A stretch of DNA of 64,000 bases, from positions 992,001 to 1,056,000 of the forward strand of contig NZ_LT607409.1 of the NCBI RefSeq assembly GCF_900091505.1, read 5' to 3'. The position numbers and the translations under genes were made by a program. The number at the start of each line of letters is the position of its first letter. The first letter of the stretch is position 1. The DNA comes from Micromonospora chokoriensis. Lineage in GTDB: Bacteria; Actinomycetota; Actinomycetes; Mycobacteriales; Micromonosporaceae. This document shows positions 54,304-62,241 of this stretch, piece after piece. The notes beneath the pieces were generated by a model. It was not told the origin of the DNA and did no database searches. It saw only the letters and a list, made by a program, of their open reading frames with translations.

Positions 54304-54332
54304 TTGCTGTCACCTGCACGGCAGGCTGAGAT
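54304..54332 (+). promoter_or_regulatory. Possible promoter TTGCTG-17-TGAGAT, leaderless
   Basis: The -10-like TGAGAT ends 6 bases before ATG 54339, with TTGCTG 17 bp upstream. The -10 departs from TANNNT, so weaker than the other cases. Confidence 0.35.
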
Positions 54333-54338
54333 GGGCGA

Positions 54339-55529
54339 ATGACCATCCGCCGGGTGACCGCCGACGACCGTCTCACCACCAGCTTCCCGCTGGCCGCGTA
54401 CGCCTTCGAGTCCTCGCCGCTCGGTGCGGCACGGCTCGACGAGTTCCGCGACTACCTGCCCTACCAGCAGGGCAACCGGACGTTGATCGCCGAGGAGGGC
54501 GGTGCCACGCTGGCCGCCGTCTCGGCCATTCCGATGCGGCAGAACCTGCGCGGTGCGGTGCTGCCGATGGCCGGTGTCGCCGGGGTGGCGACCCATCCGC
54601 TGGCCCGTCGGCAGGGGCACGTCCGGACGTTGCTGCACCAACTGCTCGACGACGTACGCGAGGAGGGGCACACGCTCAGCGCGCTTTATCCGTTCCGGCC
54701 CAGCTTCTACGCCCGCTTCGGCTACGTCGGGCTACCCAAGCCGCGTCGGGTCACCTTCGCCCCGGCCCACCTGGGCTCGCTGCTCCGGGTGGACCTGCCC
54801 GGCGAGGTGAGTTGGGAGCGCATCGGGGCGGGTTATCCGGCGTGGCGGGCGTTCACCGAGCGCCACCTCCAGGAACGGCACGGCTTCTCGATCTTCCCGG
54901 ACTACCGGGCGGTCGGGATGCGCGACCGGGACGAGTACTGGCTGGTGACCGCCCGGGTGGGCGGGGAGGTCACCGGCGCGGTGACGTACCGGATCGACGG
55001 GCACGGCGGCACACTGCACGGCAACGAGATGCTGTGCGTCGACCCGCTCGCCCGGACGTTGCTGTTGCAGTTCTTCGCCCGGCACGTCGACCAGATCGAG
55101 CGGGTCAGCGTCCAGGTCCCGCCCGACGAGTTGCCAGAGCTGTGGCTGACCGACCTGGACGTGCACGTGGAGGCGCGGACGGCCGTACCGGCTTCGTCGG
55201 CCCCGATGGCCCGCCTGCTGGCGATGGACGCGTTACGCGGGCTGCCCGCCGGGCCCGGTCGGGTACGCGTCGAGCTGACCGGTGACCGCTGGCTGGCCGG
55301 CACCCACCTGCTGGACGGCACCACCGGCGCGTTGGAGCTGGTCGACGACACCACCGCCCGTACGCCCACCGCCACCCTCACCGCCGCCGGGCTCTCCGCC
55401 CTCGCGTACGGGGTGCTGGACCCGACCGAGCTGCCGTTGCGGGGCCTCGGTGAGGTGCCGGCGGACGCCGCCGCCGAGCTGCGCGGCATCTTCCCCCGCC
55501 GGGTGCCGTACCTCTTCGCCGACTTCTGA
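54339..55529 (+). CDS. Eis-like GNAT N-acetyltransferase
   Basis: 396 residues. GVAGVATHPLARRQGHVRTLLHQLL is the acetyl-CoA pyrophosphate loop; RFGYVGLPKPRRV, the second degenerate GNAT half and the SCP2-like C-terminal domain follow. The chain ends in Phe (LFADF), as in Eis, where the terminal carboxylate takes part in catalysis. Eis enzymes acetylate amines including aminoglycosides; substrate here is unknown. Confidence 0.88.
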   Translation: MTIRRVTADDRLTTSFPLAAYAFESSPLGAARLDEFRDYLPYQQGNRTLIAEEGGATLAAVSAIPMRQNLRGAVLPMAGVAGVATHPLARRQGHVRTLLHQLLDDVREEGHTLSALYPFRPSFYARFGYVGLPKPRRVTFAPAHLGSLLRVDLPGEVSWERIGAGYPAWRAFTERHLQERHGFSIFPDYRAVGMRDRDEYWLVTARVGGEVTGAVTYRIDGHGGTLHGNEMLCVDPLARTLLLQFFARHVDQIERVSVQVPPDELPELWLTDLDVHVEARTAVPASSAPMARLLAMDALRGLPAGPGRVRVELTGDRWLAGTHLLDGTTGALELVDDTTARTPTATLTAAGLSALAYGVLDPTELPLRGLGEVPADAAAELRGIFPRRVPYLFADF

Positions 55530-55589
55530 CGTCCCTTAGACAGGGGTTAAACCGGCACGGCGGATTCGTCGTGACACCGGCGCGGCTCC

Positions 55590-55595
55590 TAGCAT
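55590..55595 (+). promoter_or_regulatory. -10 box TAGCAT for a leaderless transcript
   Basis: TAGCAT ends 6 bases before GTG 55602; no ribosome-binding site. Confidence 0.5.
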
Positions 55596-55601
55596 CACCT
55601 G

Positions 55602-56792
55602 GTGCGCATGACGTCGCTTGCCGCCCTGCTCGTCCTCGGTGTCGCCACCGCGACCCTGCCCGCCTGCGCGGCCGACGATCCGGCACCCGCTTTCCAGTCC
55701 GGCTCCTCCGCCGCGCCGACGGCGGTGGCGACCGGCGAGCAGAGCGCCTCGCCGCAGGCCCGTGACGGCCTAGGTGGGCCGGGTGCCAGCGCCAGCCCCA
55801 CACCCGCCGAGAAGGTCCTCGCGGCCGGAAACCCGAACGGCAGGGCCAGCGTGCCGGCGGAGGGGCGGGCGGTGGACACCTCGAAGCCGACCCGGACCAT
55901 CGGCACCGGCACCCCGGCCAGCTGCACCTCCGCGGCGGTCGTGAAGGCCGTCGCGGCGGGCGGTGTCATCACGTTCAACTGTGGCCCGGCACCGGTGACG
56001 ATCAAGATGGCCGCCACCGCGAAGGTGCGCAACGCCAACGGTCCGAAGGTCGTGCTGGACGGCGGCGGCACCGTCACGCTGAGCGGCCAGGGCCAGCGCC
56101 GCATCCTCTACATGAACACCTGCGACGAGGCTCAGGGTTTCACCACCTCGCACTGCCAGAACCAGGATCACCCGCAGCTCACCGTGCAGAACCTGACGTT
56201 CGCCGACGGCAACTCCACCGGAGAGAAGGCCGAGGGCGGCGGCGGTGGGGCGATCTTCGTACGCGGGGGTCGGTTCAAGGTGGTCAACTCGCGTTTCGTC
56301 CGCAACCGCTGCGACCGCACCGGCCCCGACCTCGGTGGCGCGGCCGTCCGGGTGCTGAGCCAGCACGAGAACAGGCCGGTGTACGTGGTGGGCAGCACCT
56401 TCGACGGCGGTTCCTGCTCGAACGGAGGGGCGCTGAGCAGCATCGGCGTGTCCTGGGTGGTGCTGAACAGCCTGTTCAGGAACAACGAGGCGATCGGCAA
56501 CGGGGCCAACCCGGCCAAGTCCGGCACGCCGGGTGGCGGCAGCGGTGGCGCGATCTACTGCGACGGCAACGAGTTCACCGTGCGGATCGCCGGCACGATC
56601 ATCGAGAACAACAAGGCCAACGAGGGCGGCGGAGCGATCTTCTTCGTGAGCAACAACCGCACCGGCACGATGCGGATCGAAGGCTCAACCCTGCGCCGCA
56701 ACCCCAGTGGCAAGTTCGAGACCCGAGGCTTCCCCGGCATCTTCTTCCTGGGCGCCCGGAACCCCACTGTCACCGGCTCCAAGCTCTCCTGA
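55602..56792 (+). CDS. Secreted lipoprotein with right-handed beta-helix
   Basis: 396 residues. Signal peptide with lipobox LPAC (Cys about 22), then a Ser/Ala-rich linker. From about 95 onward the parallel beta-helix pattern repeats: LTVQNLTFADGNSTG, FKVVNSRFVRNRC, VYVVGSTFDGGSCSNGGALS and GTIIENNKANEGGGAIFFVSN, like polymorphic-membrane-protein/pectate-lyase-type repeats. No obvious catalytic triad, so a binding role or a polysaccharide-active enzyme is possible. Confidence 0.8.
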   Translation: MRMTSLAALLVLGVATATLPACAADDPAPAFQSGSSAAPTAVATGEQSASPQARDGLGGPGASASPTPAEKVLAAGNPNGRASVPAEGRAVDTSKPTRTIGTGTPASCTSAAVVKAVAAGGVITFNCGPAPVTIKMAATAKVRNANGPKVVLDGGGTVTLSGQGQRRILYMNTCDEAQGFTTSHCQNQDHPQLTVQNLTFADGNSTGEKAEGGGGGAIFVRGGRFKVVNSRFVRNRCDRTGPDLGGAAVRVLSQHENRPVYVVGSTFDGGSCSNGGALSSIGVSWVVLNSLFRNNEAIGNGANPAKSGTPGGGSGGAIYCDGNEFTVRIAGTIIENNKANEGGGAIFFVSNNRTGTMRIEGSTLRRNPSGKFETRGFPGIFFLGARNPTVTGSKLS

Positions 56793-58007
56793 CCCAATCC
56801 CCGCCTGCGCCGCCGCACTCATCGCCCCGGCGCAGGTGATCAAGAGGTTTCGGTCATCGGGGCGGCGGTTTCTGACCGAAAGCTCTTGATCAACGAGCTG
56901 AGGCTGGGGCGGGTGGGGTGGGTCAGTAGGGGTTTCCTTCGCCTGGGGGGGGCGAGCGTGGAGGAGGGCGGCTGGGCGACCGGGCAGGTTCGGTGCGCCG
57001 GACATCGGCGGGCTCCCCGTGTGGTCGCCGTCGGCCATCCCGGCGAAGAGTTCCTTGAGAGCCGCCAACGCGTCGATAGTGGGGTGCCAGCCCAGTTCGG
57101 TCTCGGCGCGCTCGCTGGACATCAGCGGGGCGTTCAGACCCAGCTCCACCCAGCCCGCGTCCACCGGTTGCAGCCGCGCCCGCCAGCTCAGCGCCGCCGC
57201 CGCCCGCAGCACCGGCGCGGCGACCGGCACCGTCCAACCGTGGAAGTGCCGGGCCACCAGCTCCGGAGTCAGCACCGGGTCCGCGGCGACGTTGAAAGCG
57301 CCGCGCGCATCACCCACCACCGCCCGGGTGTACGCGTCAGCCACGTCGTCGGCGTGCACCGCCTGCATCCGCAACCGGCGGTTCGTCGGCACCAGCGGAA
57401 TCCGACCGAAGCGCAACAGCCGCACCGGCGCCAGCGGACCGAGGAAGTAGCGGGTGATCTCCACGCCGGCGGCCCGCTGGAAGATCAACCCGGGTCGCAT
57501 CCGCACCACCCGCAGCGTCGGGTGCTCCCGCTCGACCTCGTCCAGCAGCGCCTCCACCTCCGCCTTGTGCTCGCTGTACGACGAGCCGGACACACCGGTG
57601 GCCGGCCACCGCTCGCTGATCGGGTGGTCCTTCGGACCGGGCGCGTAGACCCCGACCGACGAGGCGTACACCAGAGCCGGCACCCCGGCCCGAACCACCG
57701 CGTCGACCACCGCCCGGCTGCCGTCGACGTTGGTCCGGCGCAGCACCCGCTGGTCATGGCTGGGCTGGATCTGCCAGGCCAGGTGCACCACCACGTCCGC
57801 ACCCGCGAACACCTCGGAAAGCTGCCCCACCGCGCCCGGCGCGCCGATGTCGCAGGAGTGCCACTCCACCTGGTCGTACGGCTCGCCGGCATCCGGGCCG
57901 GGCAACCGACGGACGACCCCGGCCAACTCCACGCCCCGCTCCCGGCGCAGCCGCCGCAGCAACGCCGTACCGACGTTGCCGCTGGCCCCCACCACCACGA
58001 TCCGCAT
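56685..58007 (-). CDS. NAD-dependent epimerase/dehydratase (extended SDR) with read-through C-terminus
   Basis: 440 residues from ATG 58007. Rossmann motif VVGASGNVGTALLRRL, then VVHLAWQIQPSHD, YASSVGVYAPG and the catalytic YSEHK are intact. The conserved fold ends near residue 330 (GWHPTIDALAALKELFAGM), but the frame runs on through palindromic repeat F and 108 bp antisense into the beta-helix gene before a stop. The extra 110 residues are low complexity and probably not functional. Confidence 0.85.
   Translation of the reverse strand: MRIVVVGASGNVGTALLRRLRRERGVELAGVVRRLPGPDAGEPYDQVEWHSCDIGAPGAVGQLSEVFAGADVVVHLAWQIQPSHDQRVLRRTNVDGSRAVVDAVVRAGVPALVYASSVGVYAPGPKDHPISERWPATGVSGSSYSEHKAEVEALLDEVEREHPTLRVVRMRPGLIFQRAAGVEITRYFLGPLAPVRLLRFGRIPLVPTNRRLRMQAVHADDVADAYTRAVVGDARGAFNVAADPVLTPELVARHFHGWTVPVAAPVLRAAAALSWRARLQPVDAGWVELGLNAPLMSSERAETELGWHPTIDALAALKELFAGMADGDHTGSPPMSGAPNLPGRPAALLHARPPQAKETPTDPPHPPQPQLVDQELSVRNRRPDDRNLLITCAGAMSAAAQAGIGSGELGAGDSGVPGAQEEDAGEASGLELATGVAAQG
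56835..56894. repeat. Palindromic intergenic repeat, family 2, copy F
   Basis: Left arm 56835-56856 (GGTGATCAAGAGGTTTCGGT and on) and right arm 56873-56894 pair with two mismatches over 22 bp. It shares the GGTGATCAAGAGGTTT core with copy E at 38161 and lies between convergent genes, where it could also act as a terminator. Confidence 0.88.
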
Positions 58008-58317
58008 GCCCGACCCCGTACCCGCCCAGCAGCAGCTCAACCACCGGCCCCCGTGCGGCTCGGCCCGGCGCTCGTCCCGGCGCGGCCTGTCCACGCGGCG
58101 CGGCCTGCCTGCCCGACCCGGTCCTGCGCCCGGCGCGGTCAGTCCGCCCGGCCCGGTCCGCCGGACGCGGTCCGTGCGCCCGGTGCGATCCGCGCGGTGG
58201 CTTGATCCACTCGCCTTCCTGAAAGTCGCGGTATGCGGTGGCTTGATCCACTCGTCTTCCTGAAAGTCGCGGTATCCGGGTGAGGATGACAGCCCGACTT
58301 CCGGAAACCCGAGTCGA
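58008..58317. other. 310-bp gap with repeat D
   Basis: The first 190 bp are GC-rich with no coding signal; the rest is palindromic repeat D. Confidence 0.5.
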
Positions 58318-58322
58318 TCAGG
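58197..58322. repeat. Palindromic intergenic repeat, family 1, copy D, with duplicated left arm
   Basis: A 40-bp left arm (GGTGGCTTGATCCACTCG then CTTCCTGAAAGTCGCGGTAT) occurs twice in tandem at 58197-58236 and 58237-58276 with two or three differences; the single right arm (CAGCCCGACTTCCGGAAACC and on to GATCA) is at 58289-58322. Confidence 0.88.
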
Positions 58323-58620
58323 GTCGCGGGGAGTGCCGGACCCAGCCGTGCTTCTCCATCCCCCGTCGACCGGTGGTCTCGGCCAGGCAGCGCGGGCAGA
58401 TCCAACCAACCGCGTCCGCGTCGGTGAGCACGTCGGTGCCCGAGTAGTCGAAGCGCACATGAGGGAAGCGACGCAGCCGGGTCCGACTGAGGGCCAGGCC
58501 GCAGACCGTCTGGTTCTGACCGGGCAGCCAGGCGTGCACCTCGCCACCCGGCTGGCGTACACCGTCCGGCCCGACTTCCTCGCCGGACGCCGCCACAGCC
58601 GGGCTGCCGTTCCGTCTCAT
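58318..58620 (-). CDS. Small protein with Cys(n)CxxC metal site, unknown function
   Basis: 100 residues from ATG 58620. VHAWLPGQNQTVCGLALSRT and a later WICPRCLAETT give a C...CxxC pattern suited to zinc binding; the intervening segment is FPHVRFDYSGTDVLTDADA. The 3' end touches palindromic repeat D. A longer frame exists upstream, but the conserved-looking part begins here. Confidence 0.65.
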   Translation of the reverse strand: MRRNGSPAVAASGEEVGPDGVRQPGGEVHAWLPGQNQTVCGLALSRTRLRRFPHVRFDYSGTDVLTDADAVGWICPRCLAETTGRRGMEKHGWVRHSPRP

Positions 58621-58832
58621 GCCCAACCGATTCCCCAGACGCCCCCGTACCATGCACATCCACCCAGGGCGCACATAATCCACTCCACATCCCCGACCTG
58701 GCGGTTTTCCCCGTCGCGGACACCGCCGCATCGCCGACCTCGTGATGATCAGGTTCGCCTGACGACAGGCATCGACGCCCGGCCGGAAGCCGAGAGCCGG
58801 CATCGCTCACCGTCAGGTAACCTGAGCGCGCG

Positions 58833-58904
58833 GGGCCGCTAGCTCAATGGCAGAGCTGTGGACTTTTAATCCATAGGTTCAGGGTTCGAGTCCCTGGCGG
58901 CCCA
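58833..58904 (+). tRNA. tRNA-Lys (anticodon TTT)
   Basis: Acceptor GGGCCGC (58833-58839) pairs with GCGGCCC (58897-58903), discriminator A. D arm TAGCTCAATGGCAGAGC, anticodon loop CTTTTAA with TTT at 58865-58867, T arm GGTTCGAGTCC. CCA is not encoded. Confidence 0.95.
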
Positions 58905-59012
58905 CTCTTCCGCAGGTCAGCGGCACCGTCCGAGGATCGCTGAAGTCGCGATCTTGGTGGACGTAGCAGCGAATGCTCGGGCTAACGCCCAGGGCCTCCG
59001 CCGCACCTGAGG

Positions 59013-59582
59013 TCAGCGGGTGTCGAGGTGCGCGCGGGTGCGCATCAGCGCGAACCCGAGAAGGTTCGGGCCGCGCCACCGGGCCGGGTCCTCGGCACGC
59101 GGATCCGTGGCCGCCAGTCCGATGCCCCAGACGCGATCCAGCGGGCTGGCTTCGACCAGGACCCGGTTGGCCGTGCGGGACAGGTACCACGCGAGGTCGG
59201 GGTGCTGGCTGAACTTCGCCACGTTGCCGGCGACGACGAGGTCGAAGCGGTGCGCATCCCAGACGGCCTGATCGAAGTCGCGTACCTGCCGACCCAGGGC
59301 CTTGACCGCGTTCGGGTGCGACGCCGTCACCATCTGCGCGGCAATCGCCTCGTCACCGAACAGACGAGCCTTGCCGACCATCATGTAGTGCTCTGCGGTC
59401 GGGTAACGGACGCCGTCCACTGTGAACGGGGCCGGCCACCACTGGCTCAGGCACCCCGAGCCGATGCTGCCGTCGGGTTGGGGCTGGTGGCCCCAGAAGA
59501 ACAGGTACTTGGGACGTCCACCATCGGCGACCAGCGCCTGCAGTGCGGGCAGGTTGTACGGCAGGGATTCCGTCTCAGGCAC
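59013..59582 (-). CDS. NADAR family protein (YbiA-like)
   Basis: 189 residues from GTG 59582. YLFFWGHQPQPDGSIGSGCLSQWWPAPF, YPTAEHYMMVGKARLFGD, ALGRQVRDFDQAVWDAHRFDLVVAGNVAKFSQ and WGIGLAATDP are NADAR signatures. Members act as N-glycosidases on early riboflavin intermediates, and some remove ADP-ribose from guanine as antitoxins to DarT. No DarT-like gene is adjacent, so either role is open. Confidence 0.88.
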   Translation of the reverse strand: MPETESLPYNLPALQALVADGGRPKYLFFWGHQPQPDGSIGSGCLSQWWPAPFTVDGVRYPTAEHYMMVGKARLFGDEAIAAQMVTASHPNAVKALGRQVRDFDQAVWDAHRFDLVVAGNVAKFSQHPDLAWYLSRTANRVLVEASPLDRVWGIGLAATDPRAEDPARWRGPNLLGFALMRTRAHLDTR

Positions 59583-59735
59583 GTTCAGCAGCGTGCCAGA
59601 CCCGGCTGACGATATCGGCCGCCAGGGTCGGGGCGCTGTGGAGCCTGGCGCCCAGGGCCGACGCAGTTATCCTCTTCAAGTGCCGGCCCGTGGAGATCGT
59701 TGACGCGGTGGCGGCACTGCGAAGGGACTATCGAC

Positions 59736-60506
59736 ATGCCCCGTGTGGTACCGGCGGTCAACCGCGCACTCGACGTCCTCGAACTGTTCGTGGACTGCCC
59801 CGAACTGTCGGCCCGCCAGGTGATGGAGCGGCTCGACCTGCCCCGCACCACAGTCCACGAGCTGCTCGTCACGCTTGAGGCTCGCTCGTACCTGATCTCG
59901 GTGCCGGGCCAGCCGGTGCGTTATCGGCTGGGCATGCCGCTGTTCCAGCTCGGCGCGGCGTTCGCCGGCCGGCTTGATCTGGTCCGTGAGGCACAGTGCG
60001 TCGCGCGGGACGTGGCCGCAGCGTGCGACGAGGCGGTCCACGTGGCGGTGCTCGACGGTGCGGATGTCATCTACCTCGTCAAGTTCGACAGCACGCACCC
60101 GGTTCGGATGGTCTCGGCGGTCGGACGGCGGCTGCCGGCGCACTGCACGGCGGTCGGCAAGATCCTGTTGTCCGACCTCGATCCGGCCGGCCTGGACGCC
60201 GTCCTGACCAACGGTGCCCTGCCCGGGATGACGCCGGCCAGCATCACCGACCCGGAGCGCCTGCGCGCGCATCTCGCGCGGGTGCGGGCGGACAGCGTCG
60301 CCGTGGACATCGGGGAGTCCGACACGGCCATGCGGTGCGTCGCCGCGGCGATCCGAGACCACTCCGGTGCGACCATCGCCGCGATGAGTCTGTCCGCGCC
60401 GATCATCCGCTGGACGGCCCAGGCGTACCGGGATTGGACCGAGCTGGTCCGCGAGGGTGCGGCCACGTTGTCCACCCGCATGGGCTACCGGGCCGTGCCC
60501 CGATAG
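59736..60506 (+). CDS. IclR-family transcriptional regulator
   Basis: 256 residues from ATG 59736, with GAAGGGA at 59721-59727. N-terminal winged helix (VNRALDVLELFVDCPELSAR, LPRTTVHELLVTLEARSYL) and C-terminal effector domain (HVAVLDGADVIYLVKFD, GRRLPAHCTAVGKILLSDLD, AIRDHSGATIAAMSLSAP). It directly precedes, on the same strand, a sugar ABC system with TTCGAA operator-like sites in between. Confidence 0.92.
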   Translation: MPRVVPAVNRALDVLELFVDCPELSARQVMERLDLPRTTVHELLVTLEARSYLISVPGQPVRYRLGMPLFQLGAAFAGRLDLVREAQCVARDVAAACDEAVHVAVLDGADVIYLVKFDSTHPVRMVSAVGRRLPAHCTAVGKILLSDLDPAGLDAVLTNGALPGMTPASITDPERLRAHLARVRADSVAVDIGESDTAMRCVAAAIRDHSGATIAAMSLSAPIIRWTAQAYRDWTELVREGAATLSTRMGYRAVPR

Positions 60507-60524
60507 CCAACCTCCCGTTTTCGG

Positions 60525-60543
60525 TTCGAAACTTCATCGAAAC
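60525..60543. promoter_or_regulatory. IclR operator candidate 1, beside the -35
   Basis: TTCGAAAC (60525-60532) and TCGAAAC (60537-60543) are 12-bp-spaced direct repeats immediately upstream of the TTGACA -35. Confidence 0.45.
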
Positions 60544-60544
60544 A

Positions 60545-60574
60545 TTGACATTCTTCGCAGAGCTGTTCTAGCGT
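60545..60574 (+). promoter_or_regulatory. Promoter TTGACA-18-TAGCGT for the sugar ABC operon
   Basis: Consensus -35 TTGACA (60545-60550) and -10 TAGCGT (60569-60574) with an 18-bp spacer. Start of transcription would be near 60581, giving a leader of about 220 nt. Confidence 0.65.
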
Positions 60575-60594
60575 CGCGTCCACTTGATGCGGTA

Positions 60595-60620
60595 TTTCGA
60601 ACTGAGTTCGAAATTTCGAA
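60595..60620. promoter_or_regulatory. IclR operator candidates 2 and 3, downstream of the promoter
   Basis: TTTCGAA CTGAG TTCGAAA (60595-60613) overlaps the perfect palindrome TTCGAAATTTCGAA (60607-60620). Placement after the start site suits repression by the adjacent IclR protein. Confidence 0.55.
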
Positions 60621-60804
60621 CGGCGGTGGTCCCGTGGCCCGACCGAACTGGAACATCAGCGCCCCCTTCGCGGCCTGGTCGCCGATCGCCACAACGCACT
60701 GACCGATGCGGGCGACGCGCATCCGTGGTCGCCGTCATGAAGACACACCCGTTGCACGAGCCACGCCCTCGGCGTGCCGTGCCGCGGGGACTTGAGGGAG
60801 GCGA

Positions 60805-62241
60805 ATGTCCATGGGAAACAACCCAGCCTGGTCACGACGCGGCTTTCTGGGGATGGGGGTGGGGGTACTCGGCGCAGCCGGCCTGGCCGCCTGTGGTGGC
60901 GAGTCCGACTCGCCTCCCAAGGTGCAGCCGGAGGTTCCGCAGGAGCTGATCGACGCCGCGGCGGCGGTGAAGGGCTCCTCGATGGGGATGCTGTCGCAGA
61001 AGCTGTACTCGACGGCGGCGAACGAAGCCCTCGACAGCTCGATCAAGAAGTTCGCCGACACCACCGGGACGAAGATCGAGAACAGCCTGGTCCAGGCCGA
61101 CGCCGGTGACGTCGTGGCCAAGATCCATGCAGAGGTCGAGGGCGGTGTCGCTCGGGACCTCGCGTTCATGACCGACTCACGCTTCGTCGCCCAGTTCCAG
61201 GCGCTGGGCGACCTGGAGGACGTGACGGACGTCGTCCAGGCACTGACGGCCAAGTACGGCGAACCCTGCGCCGAGGCCAAGAACTTCTGCGTCTTCGACG
61301 GCAAGTGGTACGCGATCCCGTACCACTTCATCGGGATCGGTTCGTTCCTGCGTAAGGACTGGATGCAGGAGAAGGGCATCACCCCGAAGGACATCTACAG
61401 CTGGGAGGAGCTGCGGGACGTCTGCCTGGAGATCTCCGATCCGGCCAAGCGTCGGTTCGGCTGGGGCATGACGGTGAACCGATCCGGTGACGGCAACGGC
61501 ATGATCGAGGCACTGATCAACGCGTACGGCGGATCGATCGCGTCCAACGACGGCCGCAAGGTCACCTTCAACTCCCCCGAGACGGTGCAGGCCGTCACCT
61601 TCCTGGGCGACATCTACACCAACGAGAAGTACAAGCGGATGCTGCCGCCGGGGATCGCGAGCTGGACCGACACCAGCAACAACGAGAACTGGCTCGCCGG
61701 GATCCTCGGTTACACCCGCAACCAGTTCAGCGTCTACGCGGACTCCCGGACCAAGAAGAACCCGGTGCACGCGAACACCCACGTGTTCTCCGACTGCATC
61801 GGACCGGCCACCAACAACCCCCTGCTGCTCGGCCAGTCGCAGGGCTTCGTCGTCTTCAAGGGCGCCAAGAACCCCACGCTCGCCAAACTCCTGGCGCAGT
61901 ACCTGGTCAGCGCGCCCGCGCTGCTCGGCGTCGCGAAGGAGGCCCCCGGCCTGGTCATGCCCGCCTGGGAGAAGGTCTGGGACGCCGACCCGTTCTTCAC
62001 CAGCGGCGACCCGGCCTTCCCGATGCTGCGCAAGATCACTGAACTGAAGCTGCCGTTGAACACGAAGAACGGCCTCGCCTTCCCGCAGAAGGCCAGCGCC
62101 GGACAGCAGGCCGTCGGCTCGGCCTACGTCCTCACCGACATGATGCAGCAGGTCGTGCAGGGCACCGCGCCGGCGCAGGCCGTGACGACCGCCCACACGA
62201 AGATGGTGCAGATCTTCAACCAGCAGGGGCTGCCGCAGTGA
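60805..62241 (+). CDS. Extracellular solute-binding lipoprotein of a CUT1-type sugar ABC transporter
   Basis: 478 residues from ATG 60805; ATG 60811 has better spacing from GGGAGG (60796-60801). Tat-like RRGFLG and lipobox LAAC (Cys about 32). The mature part is a two-lobed family 1 binding protein (FADTTGTKIENSLVQAD, DGKWYAIPYHFIGIGSFLRKDW, WEELRDVCLEI). It would hand a sugar to the fused permease next door, whose GTG overlaps this stop (GTGA). Confidence 0.9.
   Translation: MSMGNNPAWSRRGFLGMGVGVLGAAGLAACGGESDSPPKVQPEVPQELIDAAAAVKGSSMGMLSQKLYSTAANEALDSSIKKFADTTGTKIENSLVQADAGDVVAKIHAEVEGGVARDLAFMTDSRFVAQFQALGDLEDVTDVVQALTAKYGEPCAEAKNFCVFDGKWYAIPYHFIGIGSFLRKDWMQEKGITPKDIYSWEELRDVCLEISDPAKRRFGWGMTVNRSGDGNGMIEALINAYGGSIASNDGRKVTFNSPETVQAVTFLGDIYTNEKYKRMLPPGIASWTDTSNNENWLAGILGYTRNQFSVYADSRTKKNPVHANTHVFSDCIGPATNNPLLLGQSQGFVVFKGAKNPTLAKLLAQYLVSAPALLGVAKEAPGLVMPAWEKVWDADPFFTSGDPAFPMLRKITELKLPLNTKNGLAFPQKASAGQQAVGSAYVLTDMMQQVVQGTAPAQAVTTAHTKMVQIFNQQGLPQ

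Noticed and set aside
59013..59582. DarT-NADAR toxin-antitoxin pair
   Set aside because: No ADP-ribosyltransferase gene lies on either side; only the NADAR half is present.
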